Shown piece by piece: positions 24,709-32,214 of a DNA stretch of 64,000 nt. The notes beneath the pieces were generated by a model. That model was not told the origin of the DNA and made no database searches. It saw only the letters and a list, made by a program, of their open reading frames with translations. The translations under genes were made by a program, and so were the position numbers. The DNA comes from Butyrivibrio sp. AE3004 (GTDB lineage Bacteria > Bacillota > Clostridia > Lachnospirales > Lachnospiraceae): NCBI RefSeq assembly GCF_000703165.1, contig NZ_JNLQ01000002.1, forward strand, positions 62,001-126,000, given 5' to 3'. How positions within the stretch are numbered: position 1 is the first letter of the stretch; every line of letters begins with the position of its first letter.

Positions 24709-24763
24709 GAGTCATAATAGAATTGTGCCAGGGAGAATCTATGCGGATTAAGCCAGCCTTATT
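24709..24763 (+). repeat. Leader repeat copy B, before int
   Basis: Second copy of the element found before xis: GAGTCATAATAGA, GTGCCAGGGAG, AAGCCAGCCTTATT. It ends 13 bp before the int start codon, so here the leader includes the ribosome-binding region. The two copies keep the same order of conserved blocks. Confidence 0.6.
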
Positions 24764-24776
24764 AATTGGAGGTAAC

Positions 24777-26024
24777 ATGGCTAAATCTGACACAAAGAGA
24801 GACTTTAGAGGTCGGCCTCTGAGAAAAGGAGAGCTGCAACGCAAATCTGACCTGCGATATCAGTACACCTACACAGATCCTTATGGTAATAGGAAATACA
24901 TATATTCCAAAGATCTGATGGAACTGAGGCGCAAGGAGGATGAACTAAAGAGAGACCAGCTAGACGGGTTAGACATCTATGCTGCTGGAAGAGCTACTAT
25001 CGATTTTACTTTTAACAGGTACATGTCAACGAGAAGTGATCTCAAGGGTTCAACACAGGCCAATTACTGGTATACGTATGATCGCTATATCAAGGATAAC
25101 CTCGGATCCAAGAGAGTTGTTGACCTGAAACACTCAGACATTCTCCAGTTTTATTATTTCCTTATGAAGGAGAGAAATCTTTCGTATAACACACTGGAAT
25201 CAGTGCATGGTATCATTCATCCGATTTTCGATCTTGCGGTGATGGATGATATAATAAGAAGGAATCCTTCCGATAAGATCATGGGTAAGATTGCAAAAAG
25301 AGAAGGAGTGGAGATTGTACCCAAAAAAGCTCTGACAGTTGAAGAGCAGAGAGCATTTAAGGAGTACGTTGCAAACAGTCCTATATACTATCATTGGTGG
25401 CCAATCTTCACGGTGCTTTTTGGTACCGGAATGAGAATCGGCGAATGCATCGGCCTAAGATGGGAAGACATTGATCTTGAGAAGAGAAGAATCAGCGTTA
25501 ATCACAGTCTTTCATATTATACTGACAGGAAGACAGGTGAGTGCAGACTGAGAGTATCGACTCCCAAGACCAAGGCGGGTATCAGAACTATTCCGATGAT
25601 GAGCTCTGTCAAGGATGCTTTCGAGGTCGAAAAAGAGTTACAGCTGGATGGCAATGGTCTCAACGCTACTGTGATAGATGGAATGAGTGGTTTCATCTTC
25701 CAGAACAGAGACGGAGGCTGCCTTACTGCAGCAGATATCAATCGGGCGATCAAGAGAATTTACACGGATCACAACGCAGAGGAAATTCTTAAGGCAAAGA
25801 AAGAAAAGAGAGAACCGATAATCATCCCTCATTTCACATGTCATATCTGCAGACATACTTTTGCTACAAGACTCTGTGAAGTTGAGGACAACCCCAAAGT
25901 AATCCAGTCGATCATGGGTCACAAGAGCGTGGTGACAACATTTGATGTCTATGCTGACTCATCCGACAGAAGAAACGAGGTGTCCTTCAACAAGTTAGTA
26001 GACAGATGGAATGATGCTTTTTAA
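24777..26024 (+). CDS. int: Tyrosine recombinase (Tn916-type integrase)
   Basis: Site-specific recombinase of 415 residues. The catalytic set is complete: R220 in GTGMRIGE, H356-x-x-R359 in HICRHTFATR, a His in MGHKS near 382 and the nucleophile Y392 in FDVYAD. The N-terminus (about 1-70) is an arm-binding domain as in Tn916 Int, followed by a core-binding domain. The start ATG 24777 has GGAGG 4 nt before it; the frame is open further upstream but without support. Arm-like TGACAACA repeats lie just downstream. It catalyses integration and excision of the element; the att sites could not be fixed from this window. Confidence 0.9.
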   Translation: MAKSDTKRDFRGRPLRKGELQRKSDLRYQYTYTDPYGNRKYIYSKDLMELRRKEDELKRDQLDGLDIYAAGRATIDFTFNRYMSTRSDLKGSTQANYWYTYDRYIKDNLGSKRVVDLKHSDILQFYYFLMKERNLSYNTLESVHGIIHPIFDLAVMDDIIRRNPSDKIMGKIAKREGVEIVPKKALTVEEQRAFKEYVANSPIYYHWWPIFTVLFGTGMRIGECIGLRWEDIDLEKRRISVNHSLSYYTDRKTGECRLRVSTPKTKAGIRTIPMMSSVKDAFEVEKELQLDGNGLNATVIDGMSGFIFQNRDGGCLTAADINRAIKRIYTDHNAEEILKAKKEKREPIIIPHFTCHICRHTFATRLCEVEDNPKVIQSIMGHKSVVTTFDVYADSSDRRNEVSFNKLVDRWNDAF

Positions 26025-26050
26025 AGAGCGACACTGTCTCTGATCATTTT

Positions 26051-26089
26051 TGACAACAATAAAATAGATCTGACAACACTTTGACAACA
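26051..26089. repeat. Three TGACAACA repeats, probable Int arm sites
   Basis: TGACAACA occurs at 26051, 26071 and 26082 in the same orientation, starting 27 bp after the int stop. Short direct repeats beside int are typical of the sites bound by the N-terminal domain of Tn916-like integrases. An att site would be expected nearby. Confidence 0.5.
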
Positions 26090-26339
26090 AATAGACGGTC
26101 AAACATGTCAAGTATAGGCTGAACCGGTCATGGTTTTGGAGAGCCGGAAATCAGGTATTTCCAAGACATTCCAGGTGGTGGAGGAATTTTAAATGAGATC
26201 CCGACCTTGAAATCACAGAAGTAACACACGGACTCATTAGGAATCACTGAAATCCATAGACGTACTATGTTGTCCAAAAATGCAACATTTTTACAACGAA
26301 TTCATTGGACAAGTACGGAGCTATTTGGACGTGTATGTA

Positions 26340-26480
26340 GTTTTTATCCAAAATTAATAGGACATCAGTGGTGTGTCAAAAGACAATTTCTACTTGCTTA
26401 AAAATCGCATTTTGGGATAGGAACTTTAAAAGTTTCTATCCCAGGGTAATTGTCAAAGGAATAATCGGTTCTGACACATC
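26340..26480. other. Structured non-coding region between int and the replicon
   Basis: The 26,025-26,586 gap has no credible gene. Within it, TGGGATAGGAACTT and AAGTTTCTATCCCA form a strong hairpin (about 26413-26442). Around that, TGTGTCA...GACAATT on the left and AATTGTC...TGACACA on the right form an outer inverted repeat. Nested stems of this kind occur at origins, oriT sites and antisense-RNA loci. Which applies here is not clear. Confidence 0.45.
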
Positions 26481-26491
26481 ACACATTTGAC

Positions 26492-26527
26492 CACATTTCT
26501 CGAAGGAAGAGAAGATGTGGTTTTTTT
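26492..26527 (+). terminator. Rho-independent terminator or attenuator before the replicon operon
   Basis: CCACATTTCTC pairs with GAGAAGATGTGG (one bulge), followed by seven T. It lies 60 bp upstream of the first replicon gene, so it may attenuate that operon or stop transcripts arriving from int. Confidence 0.8.
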
Positions 26528-26586
26528 GTACCCTAAATTCTGATCTTCTTAATTGCATCTCGTAACACCAGAAACGGAGGTTACAG

Positions 26587-27045
26587 ATGAATCGTGGAAA
26601 ATCCCCACCAGTTGACTTAGATAAGTATCTTGTCGGAAAAGAACATCGATATTGCACCTACCAGGACGGAGCCAGACTTTACAGCATGGCATATTGGTCA
26701 TTTGTGACTCTGGCAAAAGAAGCTAAAGCCAATATAAAGCTTCGGAAAACTGCCCTTGTTGATCTGGATTTGATCGAACAGTACATTGAACAATTTTGTG
26801 AAGAAGGAAACGAAAGTGAGGAAGTATTCATGGCTAGAAGAAAGAAAATCGAAGATTTAGCAGAAATCGTTAAGGAAGGCAAAAAGAAATATGTCAGGTA
26901 CGCGGAGGGAGCAGAGCTCTATTCAATGGGGCTTCATACATTTGAAAGCCTTGCAAAGGAAGCCAAGGCCACAAGAAAGGTAAAGGGAGTGGTTCTCTGC
27001 AACACAGAAAAGATTGATGCGTTTATTGAGTCATTTGATGAATGA
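26587..27045 (+). CDS. DUF6462-like protein with tandem duplicated excisionase-like domain
   Basis: A 152-residue protein made of two copies of one small domain. Residues 21-72 (YCTYQDGARLYSMAYWSF...LAKEAKAN) and 100-151 (YVRYAEGAELYSMGLHTF...LAKEAKATRKV) align throughout. Each resembles the single-domain, winged-helix excisionase-like proteins (DUF6462 type) often found at the head of Tn1549-like elements. It is probably a DNA-binding protein with two heads, perhaps controlling the par/rep operon. It lies 12 nt before parA and has a good CGGAGG site. Confidence 0.65.
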   Translation: MNRGKSPPVDLDKYLVGKEHRYCTYQDGARLYSMAYWSFVTLAKEAKANIKLRKTALVDLDLIEQYIEQFCEEGNESEEVFMARRKKIEDLAEIVKEGKKKYVRYAEGAELYSMGLHTFESLAKEAKATRKVKGVVLCNTEKIDAFIESFDE

Positions 27046-27057
27046 GGAGGAAAAGAG

Positions 27058-27870
27058 ATGTCTAAAGTTATAGCAGTAGCAAACCAAAAAGGCGGGGTAG
27101 GGAAGACAGTAACGAGCGTGAATCTTGGTATTGGGCTTGCCAGGGAAGGTTACAAGGTACTCATGATAGATGCGGATCCTCAAGGGAGCATGTCAATAAG
27201 TCTTGGATGTGATGAACCGGACAGACTTGATTATTCTCTTGCTACAGCACTTGTAAATATTATCAATGATGAGCCCGTGGATGTATCAAAAGGAATTATC
27301 CACCATGCAGAAGGTGTTGATCTGATGCCGGGAAATATTGAGCTCTCAAGCTTGGAAATAAGCATGACCGGAGTTATCAGCAGGGAAACAATTCTCAGAG
27401 AATATGTGGATAACGCAAGAAATACTTATGATTTTGTGATTATTGACTGTATGCCATCCCTTGGAATGATGACGATTAACGCACTTGCCTGTGCGGATTC
27501 GGTAATTATTCCGTGCCAGGCAGCATATCTTCCTGTAAAGGGCCTTCAGCAGCTTATAAAGACAATTGGAAGAGTAAAACGTCAGCTCAATCCAAAGCTC
27601 GAAATAGAGGGGATTCTCATCACTATGGTGGATAACAGAACCAATTATGCAAAAGATATAGCGGCTCAGATTTACGAAGCTTATTCATCCAGCATAAATG
27701 TTTTTGAAACAGAGATTCCTCTTTCGGTAAGAGCTGCAGAAATAAGTGCTTCAGGAAGCAGCTTGTATCAATATGATCCAAAAGGAAAAGCAGCATTTGC
27801 TTACACATCATTTATCAGGGAGGTTATGAACAATGGCACAAAGAGTTGGTCAGAAAGTAAAGCTATCTAG
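27058..27870 (+). CDS. parA: ParA-family partition ATPase
   Basis: Walker-type ATPase for DNA segregation. It carries the deviant Walker A KGGVGKT (residues 11-17), Walker A' in MIDADPQGS and the Walker B-like FVIIDCMPS. The length of 270 residues fits the Soj/ParA group lacking a long N-terminal HTH. It overlaps parB by 38 nt, so the two are coupled. ParA moves ParB-bound DNA along the nucleoid; here it would stabilise the plasmid or the excised circular form. Confidence 0.92.
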   Translation: MSKVIAVANQKGGVGKTVTSVNLGIGLAREGYKVLMIDADPQGSMSISLGCDEPDRLDYSLATALVNIINDEPVDVSKGIIHHAEGVDLMPGNIELSSLEISMTGVISRETILREYVDNARNTYDFVIIDCMPSLGMMTINALACADSVIIPCQAAYLPVKGLQQLIKTIGRVKRQLNPKLEIEGILITMVDNRTNYAKDIAAQIYEAYSSSINVFETEIPLSVRAAEISASGSSLYQYDPKGKAAFAYTSFIREVMNNGTKSWSESKAI

Positions 27871-28744
27871 TATAGATGAGCTCCTCGGTGTTCCAAGCAC
27901 CGAGGGGACTGTGGATCTCGATGTAATGACTATCTATCCTTTTGAGAATCATCCTTTCAGGGTAGTTGATGATGAAAAGATGGAAGAGCTTGTAGAAAGC
28001 ATCAAGGAAAGTGGAGTGCTTACACCTGTTCTAGTAAGACCGGATGATGAAGGAACTTACGAGATGATTTCAGGGCATAGAAGACTTCACGCGGCTAAAC
28101 GAGCTGGGCTTCGAAAGATACCGGCAATCATCAAGGAAATGACCAATGATGATGCGACAATCGCCATGGTTAATGCCAATATGCAGAGGGAAGAGATACT
28201 TCCGAGTGAAAGAGCCTTTGCCTTAAAAATGAAGATGGATGCCTTGAATCATCAAGGTAAGCGTTCTGATTTAACTTTGTCTCTTGAAGAGACAAAGTTG
28301 CATTCGGCAACAGAAGTTGGCGAATCAGTGGGAATGAAAAGAGCACAAATACATAGATATATGCGACTCACATATCTAATTCCCAAGTTATTAACAATGG
28401 TTGATGAAGGAAGATTAGCTATTGCAGTAGCTGTAGAAATCTCCTATTTTAACCCAACCTATCAACAGTGGATATGGGAGTATATTCACGAAAACGGCAT
28501 GATCAAGCAGGAACAGCTTATGGATCTTCGTCAATATCGTGATGATGACTCTCTTACACAGGAACAGATGATAGACATCCTTATCCAAAAGAGATCCACG
28601 CCACAGACCAGGAAGAAGATCCTTATCACAGAACGTAAGCTCAACAAGTACTTCCCTGCTTATTATTCACAGTCTGAGATTGAAAGAGTTATCGTAAGTC
28701 TCTTGGAGCAATGGAAGGCATCGCAGGAAAGTGAGGAACAATAA
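27833..28744 (+). CDS. parB: ParB-family partition protein
   Basis: Centromere-binding CTPase partner of ParA. It has the ParB N-terminal motif (NPFRV-like HPFRVVDDEKM, then ISGHRRLHAAKRAG near residues 80-95) and a central HTH region (TEVGESVGMKRAQIHRYMRL). The 303 residues are a full length. The start ATG lies inside parA with GGGAGG upstream. No 16-bp parS of the chromosomal type was noticed; the 11-bp arrays at 23.2 or 42.8 kb are alternative candidates. Confidence 0.9.
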   Translation: MAQRVGQKVKLSSIDELLGVPSTEGTVDLDVMTIYPFENHPFRVVDDEKMEELVESIKESGVLTPVLVRPDDEGTYEMISGHRRLHAAKRAGLRKIPAIIKEMTNDDATIAMVNANMQREEILPSERAFALKMKMDALNHQGKRSDLTLSLEETKLHSATEVGESVGMKRAQIHRYMRLTYLIPKLLTMVDEGRLAIAVAVEISYFNPTYQQWIWEYIHENGMIKQEQLMDLRQYRDDDSLTQEQMIDILIQKRSTPQTRKKILITERKLNKYFPAYYSQSEIERVIVSLLEQWKASQESEEQ

Positions 28745-28745
28745 T

Positions 28746-29111
28746 ATGATGGACTATTTTTACAACACCCAGGCACAGCAATTTGCTTCTGTAGAGATAC
28801 CAAGAGAGCTGCTTACAGGGAAGAGCTTTTCTTCCCTGTCGGCTTCGGCCAAAATGCTTTATGCAGTTCTTTTGGACCGCATGGGCGAAGCTAAGAAACA
28901 TAATTGGTTTGATGATGATAACAGAGTCTACATCATTTATCCGTTAAGCAAGATTCAGGAAGATATCAATTTCTCCAAGCACACAATAATTGATTGTATG
29001 AATGAACTTGAAGAATTTGGTCTTATATATAAGTTACAGGCAAAAGGTAAGCCAAGCAAGATCTACGTTAAAAATTTCAATCGTAGATGCAGATTTCAAC
29101 TGATTGGGTAG
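28746..29111 (+). CDS. Short RepA_N-domain protein
   Basis: A 121-residue protein matching only the N-terminal winged-helix domain of RepA_N initiators (FSSLSASAKMLYAVLLDRMG, then INFSKHTIIDCMNELEEFGL). The next gene encodes a full-length homologue with the same motifs. It may be a truncated duplicate or a regulator that competes with or helps the initiator. ATG 28746 is chosen because GAGGA lies 8 nt before it; GTG 28731 is in frame. It is only 2 nt after parB, in the same operon. Confidence 0.7.
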   Translation: MMDYFYNTQAQQFASVEIPRELLTGKSFSSLSASAKMLYAVLLDRMGEAKKHNWFDDDNRVYIIYPLSKIQEDINFSKHTIIDCMNELEEFGLIYKLQAKGKPSKIYVKNFNRRCRFQLIG

Positions 29112-29176
29112 TGCAGAAATTGCACCACTTAAATCCATGGAACGTCACATAAAATCATCGAAGGGAGGAAAAAAGA

Positions 29177-30127
29177 GTGAGCGAAAGAATCATTTTTGAC
29201 TATTTCAGCGGTCAGGAATCAGAAATGCTTGCCTTTTACAGAATACCAAAGCTTTTGTTCACAAACGCCTATTTTAGCGGGCTTGACGCTCTTGCTAAGA
29301 CTCTTTACGGTCTTATGCTTGATAGAATGTCATTATCCCTCAAAAATAAGTGGTTTGATGAGCTTCAGAGGGCTTATATATACTTTGCACAGCAGGAAGC
29401 CGCAGAAATGCTGGGCTGTGGGGAAGATAAGATCAGATGTCTTTTTAAGAGTCTTGAGGAATATGGACTCATAGAGCGCAAAAAACAGGGCCAGGGGAAG
29501 CCTACCAAGATCTATCTCAAGAACTTTGCGTCAAGAGAAAATGAAGAAGTTCAGACCTTGGAAAAACAAAGTTCTGGAACAAATATGGTAATTTCAGACC
29601 CCGGAAATATCGGGGTCAAGACCACGGAAAATTCGGGTTCTAGACCAAGTGAAAATCCGGTTCTAGACCACGGAGAATCCGACCCTAATTATAATAATAT
29701 TAATAATACTAAAAGAGTTATAAATACTAATCATATCTCTTCGATGAAAACCGATTTGAATGATGAGTATAATGCCTATGCAGAAATAGTCAGGGAAAAT
29801 CTGTGCATTGATACCATGCTGGAAAGATATCCTCATGACACAGACATTATTGAAGGCATTTATGACTTGGTGCTTGAGACAGTGCTTTGCCAGAATCCAA
29901 GCATTTGGATCTCCAAGAATGAGTATCCTACAAACCTTGTTAAGTCCAAGTTCCTGAAGCTTAACCATATGCATCTTGAGTATGTTATGGGATGCATGAA
30001 GGATAATACCACCAAGGTGCGGAACATAAAGAACTATCTTTTATCAGCTCTTTTCAACGCACCTACGACTATGGGTAGCTATTACCAGTCAGAGGTCAGC
30101 CATGATCAGGCATACAGAGCCATGTAA
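29177..30127 (+). CDS. repA: RepA_N-family replication initiator
   Basis: Initiator of plasmid-type replication with 316 residues. The N-terminal domain (LPFYRIPKLL-like LAFYRIPKLLF, SGLDALAKTLYGLMLDRM, AEMLGCGEDKIRCLFKSLEE) covers about residues 15-115. The middle, residues 140-190, is low complexity and contains the iterons described separately. The C-terminal domain runs from about 205. RepA_N proteins carry their origin inside their own gene, as seems true here. It starts with GTG after AAGGGAGG. It implies replication of a plasmid or of the excised conjugative element. Confidence 0.85.
   Translation: MSERIIFDYFSGQESEMLAFYRIPKLLFTNAYFSGLDALAKTLYGLMLDRMSLSLKNKWFDELQRAYIYFAQQEAAEMLGCGEDKIRCLFKSLEEYGLIERKKQGQGKPTKIYLKNFASRENEEVQTLEKQSSGTNMVISDPGNIGVKTTENSGSRPSENPVLDHGESDPNYNNINNTKRVINTNHISSMKTDLNDEYNAYAEIVRENLCIDTMLERYPHDTDIIEGIYDLVLETVLCQNPSIWISKNEYPTNLVKSKFLKLNHMHLEYVMGCMKDNTTKVRNIKNYLLSALFNAPTTMGSYYQSEVSHDQAYRAM
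29596..29740. other. Probable replication origin: four 23-bp iterons plus AT-rich stretch
   Basis: Four direct repeats with a 23-bp period start at 29596, 29619, 29642 and 29665. Each opens AGACC and contains GGAAA(A)T and a CGG/GGG(T)TC end. The stretch from 29687 to about 29740 is almost pure A/T (AATTATAATAATATTAATAA) and would melt easily. The period is not a multiple of three, so selection acts on DNA and not on the protein. Iterons beside an unwinding element inside repA match known RepA_N plasmid origins. Confidence 0.7.
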
Positions 30128-30133
30128 AAGCAT

Positions 30134-30193
30134 TTGACATATGTGTTCGACACTCATATAATCAAAATATAACATAACTGTTCAACACTCATA
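30134..30193 (+). promoter_or_regulatory. Consensus promoter with two direct-repeat operators
   Basis: The -35 box TTGACA (30134-30139) and -10 box TATAAT (30157-30162), 17 bp apart, match consensus perfectly. The sequence TGTTCRACACTCATA occurs twice, at 30144-30158 (covering the spacer and start of the -10) and at 30179-30193 (just before the ribosome site). The next gene encodes a ribbon-helix-helix protein, which typically binds such direct repeats, so autorepression is likely. Confidence 0.75.
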
Positions 30194-30206
30194 GGAGGAT
30201 GAAGAT

Positions 30207-30647
30207 ATGCCAAGAGTAAATCTATCACTTACACAGGATATGTATGATCGTATCGAGAAGGAAGCCAAGAAGCAGAACATCACAGTCAATTATTATATCT
30301 GCGAGATGCTGGAAGAGCGCTTTGGTAAAAGAACTACCTACGACTATACAGTGGCCGTTGGCGAGATGATCAAGGAAGCCAAGAAGATGGATAAAGAGTT
30401 CACTCTGGCAGATCTTCCTACTTTTGCAGATGTGAATGAGGTACTTGTAGAGTACAAGATCAAGGAATCACCGGCTCAGATAAGAGCCCGTCTTGGCAAG
30501 ATGTTTAATGAGGCAGTCAAGAAGGGTACAGCAAAAGGAGTCGAGAGAGCCACAACAATAAAAGATGGCGAAGAGCAGCTCAAGTTCTATTGCAGGGCTG
30601 CAGTGTATGTCAACAAATTGAATCAGATTAAAAAGGGTGACAAATAA
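30207..30647 (+). CDS. Ribbon-helix-helix DNA-binding protein
   Basis: The N-terminal 45 residues (PRVNLSLTQDMYDRIEKEAK, then NITVNYYICEMLEE) form a ribbon-helix-helix fold of the CopG/Arc type. The remaining 100 residues are helical and not recognised. The position just after the replicon suggests a copy-number or partition regulator. Its own promoter carries two copies of a 15-bp direct repeat that it probably binds. AGGAGG precedes the ATG. It overlaps the next gene by 1 nt. Confidence 0.7.
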   Translation: MPRVNLSLTQDMYDRIEKEAKKQNITVNYYICEMLEERFGKRTTYDYTVAVGEMIKEAKKMDKEFTLADLPTFADVNEVLVEYKIKESPAQIRARLGKMFNEAVKKGTAKGVERATTIKDGEEQLKFYCRAAVYVNKLNQIKKGDK

Positions 30648-31084
30648 TGTGGGATGAAGATAAGTTTTTCTTTAATAGACACGATAGCGTATCAGATAGT
30701 GTTTCAAGCAGTGCTGCCGGCGCTCTGGGAGGTATTGCTGCTATTCCGATAGCCTTGGTCCTTTCAGCTGTTGGTATTCTCATTATGAGGATTGATATCC
30801 TCAATGCAGCCAGTGCTGGCTTTATTCCATTATTCCTTACTCGTAACATGGGATTGGATTCAAAAACGTGCCTGATTATATATGTGGTAACTGTTATTGT
30901 TACGCTTATTCTTGAACATTGTTTTACTATTGCCAAGATTCTGGGAAGTATTATAGGATGCTTGGTTGTCGCTTTTCTATGCTATGAACTTAGTGATGTG
31001 ACACCAATGAACACTCGGCTTATAATTACCTGTGTTGGAACAGTTATAACTATTTTGCTTAATATCAGATTTTGGATAAGATAA
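30647..31084 (+). CDS. Membrane protein with about four helices, unknown
   Basis: A 145-residue protein with a charged, soluble N-terminus (residues 1-18) and then four hydrophobic segments (around 25-45, 50-72, 80-105 and 115-140). No family recognised. It is coupled to the RHH gene by a 1-nt overlap and ends before a terminator, so the two form one operon. Possible roles include entry exclusion or element maintenance, but only position supports this. Confidence 0.55.
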   Translation: MWDEDKFFFNRHDSVSDSVSSSAAGALGGIAAIPIALVLSAVGILIMRIDILNAASAGFIPLFLTRNMGLDSKTCLIIYVVTVIVTLILEHCFTIAKILGSIIGCLVVAFLCYELSDVTPMNTRLIITCVGTVITILLNIRFWIR

Positions 31085-31175
31085 ATAATTAAGCTCCCAA
31101 TCGGGATTTGCGAGGAAAAGCAAAGAGTATGGAATTAGAGCCGGTGGAAGCAAAATCGAGTTAAACGATTCCTTT

Positions 31176-31213
31176 GCCATGTAGTTGTTTAAAACAGCTA
31201 TGTGGCTTTTTTA
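31176..31213 (+). terminator. Rho-independent terminator
   Basis: GCCATGTAGTTGTTT pairs with AACAGCTATGTGGC (with G-U pairs), followed by six T. It ends the RHH/membrane-protein operon just before the MarR operon. Confidence 0.8.
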
Positions 31214-31221
31214 TATCATAA

Positions 31222-31255
31222 ATTAGTTGACAAATACAACTAATGATTTTATCAT
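31222..31255 (+). promoter_or_regulatory. MarR-operon promoter with overlapping operator
   Basis: The -35 box TTGACA (31227-31232) and -10 box TATCAT (31250-31255) are 17 bp apart. The palindrome TTAGTTG-N7-CAACTAA (31223-31243, extendable by one base each side) covers the -35 box, so a bound repressor would block polymerase. Its form matches typical MarR-dimer operators, and the first gene encodes a MarR protein. Confidence 0.8.
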
Positions 31256-31278
31256 TTAAATTCATAGGAGGGCATTCG

Positions 31279-31722
31279 ATGGATAAGGTAAAACTATTTC
31301 GAGAAAGTACCAGAGAATTAGAACGTAATCTTGAGAAGCTAAACAGTTCTGATTGCTGTCAATGTAACGTTAATACATCTCAATGCTTTCTGGTTGTTGA
31401 GATAGGCAGAAAACCTGGAATATGTGTAAAGGAACTTGCTGAACTTCTTAAGATGGATAAAAGTGCTGTAAGCAGATCTGTAGAAGAACTTGTCCAAAAA
31501 GGATATGTTTTGCGAGAACCTTCAAAAAGGGACCGTAGATGTGTAGTGCTTAATCTGACTGATGAAGGAATGGCAAGATTCAATACAATAGAAAAAGATA
31601 TGAATTTGAAGTTTGAGAGAGTTTTTTCGATGATTCCAAAGGAAAAACAGAGTCAGGTTTTAGAGGCATTAAATATCTATAATGATGCGATAAAAAAATC
31701 GGAGGTGGAATGCTGTGATTAG
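31279..31722 (+). CDS. MarR-family regulator with N-terminal cysteine cluster
   Basis: A winged-helix repressor of 147 residues: VKELAELLKMDKSAVSRSVE is the recognition region and EPSKRDRRCVVLNLTDEG the wing. Four Cys (C26, C27, C29, C36) lie in the first helices, and the protein ends ECCD. This many Cys near the N-terminus suggests it senses a thiol-reactive agent or a metalloid such as arsenite. It probably controls its own operon through the palindrome upstream. ATG 31279 is chosen because AGGAGGG lies before it. Confidence 0.8.
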   Translation: MDKVKLFRESTRELERNLEKLNSSDCCQCNVNTSQCFLVVEIGRKPGICVKELAELLKMDKSAVSRSVEELVQKGYVLREPSKRDRRCVVLNLTDEGMARFNTIEKDMNLKFERVFSMIPKEKQSQVLEALNIYNDAIKKSEVECCD

Positions 31723-32191
31723 AGAAATGAGAGATGAAGACTGGGGGACAGTATCAGAGATTTACAAGCAGGGATTAGAAGAGGGAACATCAACTTTTAA
31801 TACAGAGTGTCCTAGTTTTACTGAGTGGAATGAAGGTCACGTAAAGAATTGTAGGTTTGTTTTTGAGGAAGAAGGGAAGGTTGTAGGCTGGATAGCGTTA
31901 AGTCCTTCTTCGAGTAGGTGCGCATATAAAGGCTGCGTTGAAATGAGTGTATATGTTGATAGAAACTATAGAGGTCATGGGATAGGAACAGCTTTGGTAA
32001 ATACGATTATCCGAGAAGCTGAGAAAGATGGATATTGGAGCATATATTCTGCAATATTTTCAATTAATAAAGCAAGTATAGCCTTACACAAAAAATGTGG
32101 TTTCAGGGAAATTGGCTATAGAGAAAGAATAGCTAAAGATCGATTCGGAAAATGGCAGAACACAACTCTTATGGAGTACAGAGCTTCATAA
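31715..32191 (+). CDS. GNAT acetyltransferase of the phosphinothricin/ArsN type
   Basis: Acetyl-CoA-dependent N-acetyltransferase of 158 residues. The acetyl-CoA loop is YRGHGIGTALV. Family marks are the early EEGTSTFNTE, EEGKVVGWIALSP, MSVYVDRNYRG and IALHKKCGFREIGYRERI. These follow the pattern of phosphinothricin acetyltransferase and ArsN, which detoxify phosphinothricin or arsinothricin. It starts at GTG and overlaps the marR end by 8 nt. The neighbours (Cys-rich MarR, Cys-rich DUF5714-like protein, exporter) favour a metalloid-related substrate; this is inference. Confidence 0.82.
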   Translation: MIREMRDEDWGTVSEIYKQGLEEGTSTFNTECPSFTEWNEGHVKNCRFVFEEEGKVVGWIALSPSSSRCAYKGCVEMSVYVDRNYRGHGIGTALVNTIIREAEKDGYWSIYSAIFSINKASIALHKKCGFREIGYRERIAKDRFGKWQNTTLMEYRAS

Positions 32192-32214
32192 TTAGTTTAA
32201 AGGAGAAGCTACTT

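Noticed and set aside
29596-29687. Protein repeat within RepA
   Set aside because: The 23-bp period shifts the reading frame from copy to copy, so the encoded residues do not repeat; the signal is at the DNA level.
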